Assembly: GCA_025363575.1 (NCBI GenBank)
Contig: JANYDM010000210.1
Coordinates: 1-55,290, forward strand
Direction of reading: 5' to 3'
Origin: Betaproteobacteria bacterium
Lineage (GTDB): Bacteria > Pseudomonadota > Gammaproteobacteria > Burkholderiales > SG8-41
DNA: 55,290 nt
Shown here: piece after piece, positions 34,756 through 42,882 of the stretch
Numbering within the stretch: the stretch's first letter is position 1
How the letters are laid out: each line of letters opens with the position of its first letter
Notes under the pieces: generated by a model
What the model was told of the DNA's origin: nothing
The model's input: only the letters and a program-made list of their open reading frames with translations
Database searches by the model: none
Made by a program: the position numbers and the translations under genes

Positions 34756-35721
34756 TCAATCGGCCTTCGCGCCGGCATCGCGGACGATTTTCGTCCAGCG
34801 CACGATCTCGCTCTTGATGAACGCGCCGAATTCGTCCGGCGTGCTGCCGATAGGTGCGACCGCTTCGAGCGCGAGACGGTTGCGATAATCCGGCGCGCTT
34901 AGTACGCGCAATACTTCGGTATTAAGCCTGCTGATGATGTCGCCCGGCGTGCCTGACGGTGCGGATAATCCGTACCATACCGCTGAATCGTAGCCGGGAA
35001 CGGTTTCTGCGATTGCGGGCAGATCCGGCAGCGTCGGCGAGCGCTTTACCGTCGTGACGCCGAGCGCGCGCAGGCGGCCGGTTTTCATATGCGGCCCGAC
35101 GGCGGTGTAAGTGACGAACGACAATTGCACCTGGCCTGCAATTAAATCCGGCAGCGCAGGTCCTGCTCCTTTGTACGGCACGTGTGTCATTTCAACGTGC
35201 GCCATATTGCGCAGCAGTTCGCTGGCGAGATGCGCGCCGCTGCCGTTGCCGGATGATGAGTACGCAAGCTGGCCGGGCCGCGCTTTCAGCAGCGCGAGCA
35301 ATTCCGGCACCGACTTCACCGGCACCGACGGATGCACAACCAGCACGTACGGAGCGTTGGCGAGCAGTGCGATGGACGCGTAATCCCTGACAGGGTCATA
35401 AGGCACCTTCCCATACAGACTGGGATTCACCGCGTACTGCCACGTCAACCCGAAGAGCAGCGTGTAGCCGTCGGGGGGGCTCTTGGCCACGAACTCCATG
35501 CCGATGTTGCCGTTGGCGCCGCCGCGGTTATCAACGATGACCTGCTGGCCGAGATTCTCCGACAGCTTCTGCGCAAGCGGGCGCGCGATGACGTCGGTGC
35601 CGCCGCCCGGCGGATACGGCAGCACGAGCCGGATCGGTTTGCCCGGATAGTTTTGCGCATAACCGTGCGCGGCCGCGACAAGCCCGATTACGCAAGCGCT
35701 GAGACGGATTCCTTTCATCAT
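34756..35721 (-). CDS. Bug/TctC-type substrate-binding protein (copy 10), coupled to an acyl-CoA ligase
   Basis: 321 residues; the ATG at 35721 overlaps the TGA of the ligase gene (ATGA), and a second ATG follows at once. Signal peptide MMKGIRLSACVIGLVAAAHG, mature start NYPGKPIRLVLPYPPGG, then PPDGYTLLFGL and VPYKGAGPALPD. The four-base overlap implies translational coupling to the ligase, so this binding protein and the CoA-activating enzyme are probably made together. A carboxylic acid ligand is plausible. Confidence 0.93.
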   Translation of the reverse strand: MMKGIRLSACVIGLVAAAHGYAQNYPGKPIRLVLPYPPGGGTDVIARPLAQKLSENLGQQVIVDNRGGANGNIGMEFVAKSPPDGYTLLFGLTWQYAVNPSLYGKVPYDPVRDYASIALLANAPYVLVVHPSVPVKSVPELLALLKARPGQLAYSSSGNGSGAHLASELLRNMAHVEMTHVPYKGAGPALPDLIAGQVQLSFVTYTAVGPHMKTGRLRALGVTTVKRSPTLPDLPAIAETVPGYDSAVWYGLSAPSGTPGDIISRLNTEVLRVLSAPDYRNRLALEAVAPIGSTPDEFGAFIKSEIVRWTKIVRDAGAKAD

Positions 35722-37319
35722 TTTTCTGCTGCCTGCAAATCGGTCGCACTCGCACGCAACGCCGCATCCGCGCGCAACTGCGCCTTGAGCACTTTATGCG
35801 TCGGCGTATGCGGCAGCGCATCGACGATAGCGACGAAACGCGGCACCTTCATCGCAGCGAGATGCTCGCGCGACCATTGCGCAATCTCGGCGGGCGTTAC
35901 CGTCTGCCCCGGTCGCGGCACGACTGCGACGAGTATCTCGTCTTCGCCCAGTTCGGACGGCACCGCAATGGCGGCGACCTCGAAGACCGCAGGATGCTCG
36001 CCGATCACGCGGTCGAGTTCTGCGCCCGAAATGTTCTCGCCGCGGCGGCGAATGATGTCTTTCTTGCGCGACACGAAAAAGAAATAGCCGTCGGCGTCGC
36101 GCCGCACGAGGTCACCGGTGAGGAACCAGCCATCGCGGAATGCACTCCTGGTCTGCTCAGGATCACGGAAATAGCCCTGCATGATGATGGGTGTTTTGAC
36201 GATGAGCTCGCCGGTCTCGCCCGTGCCGACATCGTTGCCCTCGTCGTCGACCACGCGGCACTGCGCCCACGGGCGCGCTGCGTCGGGATGGCGGCCGACC
36301 GGCCCCATGCTGCCGACTTTGGCCGTGCCTTCGAGCGGGATGCACGTCACGCCGGGGATCTCCGTCATGCCGTAGCCGCCGATCAAGTGCGGGATATGAA
36401 AGTCGTTGCGGAAAGTTTCCATCATCGGCTGACGCGCGCCATACAGTTTCGTGATCCGGTGATCACCGCGAAACTCACTGCGCGGACGTTTCATCAATAT
36501 CGTACCGATCGCTTCGATGATGTTGACGGCGGTCGCGCCCGTCTCGGCGGCAATCTGCCAGAACGTGGAAGCCGAAAACTTCGGCACGATGATCATGCAC
36601 GACCCGCCCGCCAGCGTGCCGGCGACGGAATAGAACAATGCATTGATATGAAACAGCGGCAGCACGATCAACAGCCGGTCGTCGGGCTGCACATAGACAC
36701 GCTGCACGAAAGCCTCGCCGCCGGTGACGAAACTGCGCTGGCTGTGCATTGCGCCTTTGGGAAAACCGGTCGTGCCCGATGTATATACGATCAGGCAGGT
36801 ATCGTCGGCGCCGCCGGCGTATGCCAATGCTGCATCGGGCGCCGCCGCCATGAGATCGGCCAGCGCCGTTACGCCATCTGCTGTGCCGTCGAGCAAAGTA
36901 AACCACGGCGCCGGCGTGACATCGCCCGCTGCGTCGCGCGCGACCGCCAGGGTTTCTGCCGTGCATGCTACCGCGACCACTTCGGCATGCCGCATGACGT
37001 AACGCGCTTCGGTCACGCCGAATTCGGGATTGACCGGCACCATGATCGCGCCTATGCGCGCGAGCGCGAGCAGCATCAGCACATGCCCCGGATGGTTGCG
37101 CGCCATCACCGCGACGCGATCGCCTTTCTTGATGCCGCGCGCCCTCAGCACGCGCGCCGCCCGCTCCGTCTGACCGTGAAATTCCTGCCAGCTCAACGTG
37201 CGCCCCGCGTAGACGATGAACGGGCGCTGCGAGTCGCGCTGCATGCGGCTCGTGAAGACGCCGTGCAATGAATAGTCGTGCTCGGGGTACAGGCGTATGA
37301 CTTCGAGCGGAGATCTCAT
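35718..37319 (-). CDS. AMP-dependent acyl-CoA synthetase/ligase
   Basis: 533 residues from the ATG at 37319; the long open frame upstream is the mirror of the SMP-30 gene. Adenylation motifs are complete: YTSGTTGFPKGAMHS, YGMTEIPG, GWFLTGDLVRRD, SRKKDIIRRRGENIS, and the C-terminal lysine region PTHKVLKAQL. The enzyme should convert a carboxylic acid to its CoA ester through an acyl-adenylate. The acid cannot be named. It is divergent from the SMP-30-like gene with about 100 bases between starts. Confidence 0.92.
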   Translation of the reverse strand: MRSPLEVIRLYPEHDYSLHGVFTSRMQRDSQRPFIVYAGRTLSWQEFHGQTERAARVLRARGIKKGDRVAVMARNHPGHVLMLLALARIGAIMVPVNPEFGVTEARYVMRHAEVVAVACTAETLAVARDAAGDVTPAPWFTLLDGTADGVTALADLMAAAPDAALAYAGGADDTCLIVYTSGTTGFPKGAMHSQRSFVTGGEAFVQRVYVQPDDRLLIVLPLFHINALFYSVAGTLAGGSCMIIVPKFSASTFWQIAAETGATAVNIIEAIGTILMKRPRSEFRGDHRITKLYGARQPMMETFRNDFHIPHLIGGYGMTEIPGVTCIPLEGTAKVGSMGPVGRHPDAARPWAQCRVVDDEGNDVGTGETGELIVKTPIIMQGYFRDPEQTRSAFRDGWFLTGDLVRRDADGYFFFVSRKKDIIRRRGENISGAELDRVIGEHPAVFEVAAIAVPSELGEDEILVAVVPRPGQTVTPAEIAQWSREHLAAMKVPRFVAIVDALPHTPTHKVLKAQLRADAALRASATDLQAAEK

Positions 37320-37381
37320 CGGGGCGCGGCAGATATGGGCAAAACGGGTTGCGCGATTATAGCGCCGCGTGACAACTCGCA

Positions 37382-37387
37382 TATAAT
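37382..37387 (+). promoter_or_regulatory. Possible -10 element TATAAT
   Basis: A perfect TATAAT lies 31 bases before the ATG of the SMP-30-like gene. No good -35 box is seen at the usual distance, so it is a weak or activator-dependent candidate. Confidence 0.35.
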
Positions 37388-37418
37388 CCCGACTCCACGT
37401 TTGCGAGATTGCGCCACC

Positions 37419-38333
37419 ATGTTCGCCGCCCCTCAACTCATAGAGACCGAAGTTTTCGCCGCCGTGCCGCAGAACCTGCGCAAGAGCCACGTGCCGGCCG
37501 ATCGCATCGCTGCGGGCGGCGGCCCGGTGCCGGCCGGCAGTTTTCTCGAAGGCCCGTCGTTCGATCGCGCCGGCAACCTGTACGTCGTCGACATTCCGTA
37601 CGGACGCATATTCCGCATTTCGCCGCAGGCCAAGTTCGAGGTCGTCGCAGAATACGACGGCGAGCCCAACGGCCTGCGCATCCACAAAGACGGCCGCATT
37701 TTCGTTGCCGACCACAAGCTTGGCATCGTGCTGCTCGATCCGGCGAGCGGCAAGATCACGCCGTTCGTCACGCGCTATCACCGCGAGCATTTCAAGGGCG
37801 TCAATGATCTCACCTTCGCCTCCAATGGCGACCTGTATTTCACTGACCAGGGCCAGAGCGACATGTCGGACCCGACCGGGCGCGTCTACCGCTACACGGC
37901 CGCGGGCGTGCTGCACAAAATCGCCGACTGCGTGCCGAGCCCGAACGGACTCGTCTTGAATGCCCGGGAAGACACGTTGTTCGTCGCCGCCACGCGCGCG
38001 AATCAGGTATGGCGACTGCCGTTCGCTCCCGACGGCACCGTCGCACGCATGGGCGTGCAGATACAGATGTCGGGCGGGCGCGGCCCCGACGGCATAACCA
38101 TGGATGAGCACGACGGCCTCGTCGTCGCACACCCCGACATGGGCGCGGTATGGATATTCAATCACCGCGGCGAGCCGCAATTCCGCGTGCAGTCGTGCAG
38201 CAGCGATCTCGTGACCAACATCGCGTTCGGCGGCCCCGACCGCAAGACGATCTACATCACCGATTCCGGCAGCGGCTGCGTCCTTACCGCGCGCGTGCCG
38301 ACGGCCGGGCGACTGCTCTACTCACACATGTAA
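37419..38333 (+). CDS. SMP-30/gluconolactonase-like beta-propeller protein
   Basis: 304 residues from the ATG at 37419; the longer frame upstream has no support. Blocks LEGPSFDRAGNLYVVDIPYGRIFRI, EYDGEPNGLRIHKDGRIFVAD, GVNDLTFASNGDLYFTD, PNGLVLNAREDTLFVA and PDGITMDEHDGLVVAHP carry the metal-ligand Glu, Asn and Asp positions of the SMP-30 lactonase family. Members hydrolyse sugar or other lactones. It has no signal peptide. It precedes the kinase-ligase-dehydrogenase set. A lactone that opens to a hydroxy acid would fit that set, but this is inference. Confidence 0.86.
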   Translation: MFAAPQLIETEVFAAVPQNLRKSHVPADRIAAGGGPVPAGSFLEGPSFDRAGNLYVVDIPYGRIFRISPQAKFEVVAEYDGEPNGLRIHKDGRIFVADHKLGIVLLDPASGKITPFVTRYHREHFKGVNDLTFASNGDLYFTDQGQSDMSDPTGRVYRYTAAGVLHKIADCVPSPNGLVLNAREDTLFVAATRANQVWRLPFAPDGTVARMGVQIQMSGGRGPDGITMDEHDGLVVAHPDMGAVWIFNHRGEPQFRVQSCSSDLVTNIAFGGPDRKTIYITDSGSGCVLTARVPTAGRLLYSHM

Positions 38334-38343
38334 ATCAAAGCGT

Positions 38344-38507
38344 CACCGCTAAGGACGCGAAAGATTCTTCACAATACCCCCCCTTGAGGGGTACGCAAAG
38401 AAAACCAGGGGAAAAGCATGCACAATAATCCGGCCCTTACGAGCATCGCTGTAGTCCCACTTAATTAACATAGCCCTTCCTTAACATCCTTCGCGTCCTT
38501 TGCGGTT
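38344..38507. repeat. Paired short-period repeat (family B)
   Basis: CACCGCTAAGGACGCGAAAG (38344-38363) is matched in reverse complement by CTTCGCGTCCTTTGCGGT at about 38489-38506. The arms flank some 120 bases without a gene, between the SMP-30-like and phosphotransferase genes. Confidence 0.7.
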
Positions 38508-38534
38508 CAAGATTTTCTTGAAGTTCTTTCGCCC

Positions 38535-39551
38535 ATGAACCTCGACGCGCCTGATACACGTGTCCGTCTCGAAGCATTCCTGTGCGCCGCTTCGGGCGCG
38601 CAGACGACGCATATCAGAAAGCTCCATCGCCTGAGCGGCGGCGCGGTGCAGGAGAACTGGGCGCTCGATGCCGACATGACGGGCGGCTCGCATCCCGGCC
38701 CGCACCAATGGGTGCTGCGCACCGACGCCGCGGCGCGCGTCGAGGCCAGCCTGAAACGCAGTGAAGAATTTCAGATACTGCAGGTCGCCGACGCGCACAA
38801 TCTGCAAGCGCCCCACCCGTTGTGGATGTGTGCGGACCCCGCCGTCACCGGCCGCGAGTTTTTTATCATGCAGCATCTGCCAGGCATCGCGAGCGGGCAC
38901 CGCGTGACGCGCGAAGCGCCGCTCGTGCCGGACCGCGCAATGCTCGCCGGCGAGCTGGCCGAAAATCTCGCGCGGCTGCATCAGATCAAACCGCCGCACG
39001 TCAAACTGCCGTTCCTGAAAACGACGCTCGCACGCGACAATATCGCGCACTACCGCCAATATCTCGATCGGCTGCCGGCTGCGCATCCCGCCCTTGAATG
39101 GGGACTGCGCTGGTGCGAGCTCAACGCGCCGGCGCAGGAAGAGACGACCTTCATCCACCGCGACTATCGCACCGGCAACTACCTTGTGCACGAAGGTCAC
39201 CTTGCCGGCGTGCTCGACTGGGAATTCGCGGCGTTCGGCAACCCGCTCGAGGATGTCGGCTGGATGTTCGCAAAGTGCTGGCGCTTTGCCGGCAAAGAGC
39301 GGCCGGCGGGTGGCATCGCAGCAGCCGAAGACTTTCTCGCTCCTTATGAAGCCGCCTCGGGTCGTACCGTATCTCCCGCCGCGCTCGTATACTGGCAGGT
39401 CATGGCGCATATCCGCTGGGCCGTCATCGCATTGCAGCAGGCGCAACGCCATTTGTCCGGCGTCGAACGCTCGCTGGAACTTGCCCTGACCGGCCGCATC
39501 GTGGCCGAACTCGAATATGAAATCGTTGCGCTGACTAAAGACTCAAATTAA
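38535..39551 (+). CDS. APH-fold phosphotransferase, candidate acyl-CoA kinase (LvaA / ACAD10-11 kinase-like)
   Basis: 338 residues. The kinase loop H208-R-D210 with N215 (HRDYRTGNYL) and the metal aspartate D228 (GVLDWEFAAFGNP) are intact, as in aminoglycoside phosphotransferase-fold kinases. Followed by a DUF6285 gene, an acyl-CoA ligase and an acyl-CoA dehydrogenase, it resembles LvaA of Pseudomonas putida, which phosphorylates 4-hydroxyvaleryl-CoA, and the kinase domain of ACAD10/11. Antibiotic resistance is unlikely in this setting. The 19-base gap to the next gene supports an operon. Confidence 0.85.
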   Translation: MNLDAPDTRVRLEAFLCAASGAQTTHIRKLHRLSGGAVQENWALDADMTGGSHPGPHQWVLRTDAAARVEASLKRSEEFQILQVADAHNLQAPHPLWMCADPAVTGREFFIMQHLPGIASGHRVTREAPLVPDRAMLAGELAENLARLHQIKPPHVKLPFLKTTLARDNIAHYRQYLDRLPAAHPALEWGLRWCELNAPAQEETTFIHRDYRTGNYLVHEGHLAGVLDWEFAAFGNPLEDVGWMFAKCWRFAGKERPAGGIAAAEDFLAPYEAASGRTVSPAALVYWQVMAHIRWAVIALQQAQRHLSGVERSLELALTGRIVAELEYEIVALTKDSN

Positions 39552-39575
39552 TAGCCGCAGATAAACGCAGATGAA
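39552..39575. repeat. Single arm of repeat family A containing a start codon
   Basis: The stretch GCCGCAGATAAACGCAGATG (39554-39573) has the same units as the family A arms near 31.4 kb and 45.4 kb. Its last ATG is the start codon of the DUF6285 gene. No opposite arm was found here. Confidence 0.6.
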
Positions 39576-39957
39576 CAACAGCCCAGACGCCACCGAGCTA
39601 CTCGCCATCGCGCGCGCCACGCTGCTCGACAAATTGCTGCCGCGGCTGCCCGAAGACCTGCGCTACGATGCGCTGATGATAGCCAATGCAATGATCATAG
39701 CCGCGCGCGAACACGCCGGCGGGGACGCCGCGGCGCAGGAGGAACTGGCGCGGCTGCATAATCTGTTCAGCCAGCGCGGCGAACCTCTATCCGGCACGGC
39801 GCTGGCAGCCGAACTGGCGCGATGCAATCGCCGCCTGGCCGGCGATATACGCAACGGGCGCTTCGACGGCAAGGAGCGCACGGCGCTGCTTGCCCACCTG
39901 GAGAAAACCGCGGCAAACGAGCTCGCTATTTCAAATCCGCGCGCGCTGCAGGCCTGA
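39571..39957 (+). CDS. DUF6285 protein, candidate LvaB-like partner of the kinase
   Basis: 128 residues, mostly helical (TELLAIARATLLDKLLP, RYDALMIANAMIIAARE, ELARCNRRLAGDIRNGRFDG). This small family usually sits beside phosphotransferase and acyl-CoA dehydrogenase genes. In size and position it matches LvaB, which is needed with LvaA for 4-hydroxyacyl-CoA phosphorylation in P. putida. The ATG lies inside a dispersed repeat arm and no good ribosome site is seen, so translation may be coupled to the kinase gene or start elsewhere. Confidence 0.78.
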   Translation: MNNSPDATELLAIARATLLDKLLPRLPEDLRYDALMIANAMIIAAREHAGGDAAAQEELARLHNLFSQRGEPLSGTALAAELARCNRRLAGDIRNGRFDGKERTALLAHLEKTAANELAISNPRALQA

Positions 39958-39961
39958 TGCG

Positions 39962-41539
39962 ATGGCGGACGCGATGGCGGGCATGTCATTCGAGCCTCTC
40001 ACGCCGACTGCATTTCTAAGGCGCTCGGCGACGGTCTTCGGCGACCGCATCGCCGTAATCGATGGTGACCTCAAGTACACCTACGCGGAGTTCTACCGGC
40101 GAGCGCTGCAACTCGCGGGCGCCTTGCGCGCGGCGGATATCGCCGCTGGCGCACGCGTCGCCGTGCTGGCGCCGAATACGCACATGCTGCTCGAAGCGCA
40201 TTACGGCGTGCCGCTGGCCGGCGCGGTGCTCGTCGCGCTCAACCAACGCCTGACCGCAAGCGATCTCGCGTACGTCATCCGTCATAGCGACGCACAAGTG
40301 TTGATTTACGATTCTGAATTCGAAACGGTTGCACGCGACATCGCGCGCGAAGCCGGCGCCGGACTCAAGCTTATCCGCGCCGGCGGCGCCGACGAGTATG
40401 AAGCGTGGCTGGCGGCCGCTTCGCCGCATGCGGAGCCCGTCGCCGACGAGCGCGGCGTGCTGTCGATCAACTACACGAGCGGCACCACGGGAAAACCGAA
40501 AGGCGTGATGTACCACCATCGCGGCGCTTACTTGCAGGCGCTGGCCATGGTCGCCCACCTGCGACTCGATTGCGACTGCACGTACTTATGGACGCTGCCG
40601 ATGTTTCATTGCAACGGCTGGTGCTTTACCTGGGGAGTCACGGCGGCCGGCGCGACTCACCTCTGCCTGCGCAAGCTCGAGCCCGAGTTCATATGGAAAC
40701 ACTTGCGCGAGTCCGGCGTCTCGCATTTCTGCGCGGCGCCCACGGTTTTGATCATGATCGCGTGGGCCGATGGGGCCAAGCATGGCAAGCTGTCGCGCAC
40801 GATACAGGCGGCAACCGGCGGTGCGCCGCCGACGCCCGCCATCCTCACACGCATGGCGGAACTCGGCATCAACGTTACCCATCTATACGGCCTGACTGAA
40901 ACGTTCGGTCCCGCGGTCGTTTGCGAATGGCGCGCGGACTGGAGCAAGCTGCCCATATCCGAGCAGGGCCGCATCAAGGCGCGCCAGGGCGTAGGCAATG
41001 TCATCGCGGAAGAATTGCGCGTCGTCAATGATGACGGCCGCGACGTGCCCGCAGACGCGCAAACCATCGGCGAAATCGCCCTGCGCGGCAACAATGTCAT
41101 GCTCGGCTATTACCGCGACGATGACGCGACGCGGCGCGCGGCGCCCGACGGCTGGTTTCGCACCGGCGACCTTGGTGTGATGCACGCCGACCGCTATGTC
41201 GAAATCAAGGACCGCTCGAAAGACATCATCCTCTCGGGCGGCGAAAACATTGCCTCGCTAGAGGTAGAGCGCGCGCTCGCCGCGCACATTGCGGTGATGG
41301 AAGTCGCAGTGGTCGCCGGACCCGATGCAAAATGGGGTGAAGTGCCGGTCGCATACGTCACGCTGAAGCCCGGCGCGGCGGCAACGGAAGCGGAGCTGAT
41401 CGCGCATGCACGCGATACGCTTGCGCATTTCAAGGCGCCGAAGAAAATCGTGTTCGGCGAACTGCCCAAGAACGCGACCGGGAAAATCCAGAAATTCGTG
41501 CTGCGCGAGCGCGCGAAAATGTTAAACAACAAATCGTAG
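39962..41539 (+). CDS. AMP-dependent acyl-CoA synthetase (LvaE-like position)
   Basis: 525 residues from the ATG at 39962, four bases after the DUF6285 stop; ATGs 4 and 7 codons later are alternatives. Motifs: NYTSGTTGKPKGVMYHH, YGLTETFGP, GWFRTGDLGVMH, DRSKDIILSGGENI, and the lysine in PKNATGKIQKFVLR. It activates a carboxylic acid to its CoA ester, which is the first step expected before an acyl-CoA kinase can act. The stop TAG overlaps the start of repeat C. Confidence 0.9.
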   Translation: MADAMAGMSFEPLTPTAFLRRSATVFGDRIAVIDGDLKYTYAEFYRRALQLAGALRAADIAAGARVAVLAPNTHMLLEAHYGVPLAGAVLVALNQRLTASDLAYVIRHSDAQVLIYDSEFETVARDIAREAGAGLKLIRAGGADEYEAWLAAASPHAEPVADERGVLSINYTSGTTGKPKGVMYHHRGAYLQALAMVAHLRLDCDCTYLWTLPMFHCNGWCFTWGVTAAGATHLCLRKLEPEFIWKHLRESGVSHFCAAPTVLIMIAWADGAKHGKLSRTIQAATGGAPPTPAILTRMAELGINVTHLYGLTETFGPAVVCEWRADWSKLPISEQGRIKARQGVGNVIAEELRVVNDDGRDVPADAQTIGEIALRGNNVMLGYYRDDDATRRAAPDGWFRTGDLGVMHADRYVEIKDRSKDIILSGGENIASLEVERALAAHIAVMEVAVVAGPDAKWGEVPVAYVTLKPGAAATEAELIAHARDTLAHFKAPKKIVFGELPKNATGKIQKFVLRERAKMLNNKS

Positions 41540-41631
41540 CCACAGAGTTCACAGAGGACACAGAGAAAGAACCGGGAAAGAAATATTTTTGCCCCGTTGT
41601 TTTCCTCGGTGTCCTCTGCTTCCTCTGTGGC
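41539..41631. repeat. Paired short-period repeat (family C)
   Basis: Arm one (41539-41568) is made of CACAGAG-type units. Arm two (41601-41631, ending CCTCTGTGGC) is its near reverse complement. Together they could fold as a long hairpin with a 32-base loop between the ligase and acyl-CoA dehydrogenase genes. Confidence 0.75.
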
Positions 41632-41654
41632 AATGCTTTTATTTGGAGGCCTGA

Positions 41655-42851
41655 ATGGACTTTACGCTGCCCCCCGGAGTTGAAGATTTCCGTCTGCGCT
41701 ATCGTGCGTTCGTAGCGGATCACATACTGCCGGTAGAGCAGGATCCCGCCTCGTTCGACGAGCACGAAAACATCCGCCTCGACCTGCTCGACGGATTGCG
41801 TGCGAAAGCGAAAGCCGCGGGCTTGTGGCTGCCGCAGATGCCGAAAGACGTCGGCGGCCAGGGATTGAACATGGTCGGCATCGCGGCCTGTTACGAGGAA
41901 ATGAATTACTCGCTGTTCGGGCCGGTTGTATTTAATTGCGCGGCCCCCGATGACGGCAACATGCGCTCGCTGAACCAGGTCGCGACCGCCGCGCAAAAAG
42001 AGCGCTGGCTAGCGCCCATCCTCGCGGGCAAGGTGCGCTCGTCGATCGTGATGACCGAGCCGGCGCCAGGCGCGGGCTCCGACCCGACGATGATGCTGAC
42101 GACGGCGACGAGGCAAGGCGACAAATGGATAGTGCGCGGCCGCAAATGGTTCATCACCGGCGCGGGCGTCGCGCAGCATTTCATCCTGCTCGCGAAGACG
42201 TCCGACGACAAGCGCAAGGGTCTCACGGCTTTCCTGTTCGACCGCGACCAGCCGGGCTGGAAAATCGTGCGCCGCATTCCCATCATGGGCCCGGAAGAGC
42301 ATGGCGGTCACTGCGAGCTCGAGTTCGACGGACTTGAGATAAGCGATGAGAACCGCCTCATGAACGTCGGTGACGGGTTGAAATACACGCAAATACGTCT
42401 GGGCCCGGCACGGCTCACGCACTGCATGCGTTGGCTGGGACTCGCGCGCCGGGCGATGGCGATTGCGGCGGACTATGTAGAGACGCGCACGGGACATGGC
42501 GTCAAGCTCGCTGACCGCGAATCGGTGCAGTGGATGCTCGGCGACGCCGCGATGCAAATCGAAATCGGCCGCCTGCTCGTCATGCGCGCGGCCGACAAGC
42601 TCGACCGCGGCGACTTTGCGCGCAAGGAAGTGTCCATGGCGAAAGTCGCGGTGGCGGACGTGCTGCATCAAGTGGTCGACACCGCGATCCAGTTGAATGG
42701 CGCGCGCGGCTATTCGAAAGACACGCCGCTCGAATGGATCTACCGTTACGCGCGCCAGGCGCGCCTTGTCGACGGCGCCTCCGAAGTACACAAAATGGTG
42801 CTCGCGAAATCTTTCATGCAGGAGCGCGGCGATTTCTGGTCGTGGAAGTAG
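41655..42851 (+). CDS. Acyl-CoA dehydrogenase (ACAD10/11- and LvaC-like)
   Basis: 398 residues. FAD/acyl-CoA dehydrogenase blocks: SSIVMTEPAPGAGSDPT, RGRKWFITGAG, and the C-terminal IQLNGARGYSKDTPLEWIYR and DGASEVHKM. At the canonical catalytic glutamate position of the family (the EGTSE block) the residue is D373 (VDGASEV), as in the ACAD10/11 branch. In that branch, and in LvaC, the partner of a hydroxyacyl-CoA kinase removes the phosphate to give an enoyl-CoA. The gene context (kinase, DUF6285, ligase) supports the same chemistry here. Confidence 0.9.
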   Translation: MDFTLPPGVEDFRLRYRAFVADHILPVEQDPASFDEHENIRLDLLDGLRAKAKAAGLWLPQMPKDVGGQGLNMVGIAACYEEMNYSLFGPVVFNCAAPDDGNMRSLNQVATAAQKERWLAPILAGKVRSSIVMTEPAPGAGSDPTMMLTTATRQGDKWIVRGRKWFITGAGVAQHFILLAKTSDDKRKGLTAFLFDRDQPGWKIVRRIPIMGPEEHGGHCELEFDGLEISDENRLMNVGDGLKYTQIRLGPARLTHCMRWLGLARRAMAIAADYVETRTGHGVKLADRESVQWMLGDAAMQIEIGRLLVMRAADKLDRGDFARKEVSMAKVAVADVLHQVVDTAIQLNGARGYSKDTPLEWIYRYARQARLVDGASEVHKMVLAKSFMQERGDFWSWK

Positions 42852-42882
42852 ATACCATTCGCCGGAGTGGCGACGAATCAAG

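Noticed and set aside
35796..37271. 491-codon plus-strand frame inside the acyl-CoA ligase
   Set aside because: Antisense to a gene with all adenylation motifs.
37320..38180. Long N-terminal extension of the acyl-CoA ligase
   Set aside because: Mirror of the SMP-30-like gene; the ligase family begins at the ATG at 37319.
38535..39551. Aminoglycoside resistance gene
   Set aside because: The fold is shared, but the neighbours (DUF6285, acyl-CoA ligase, ACAD) point to an acyl-CoA kinase.
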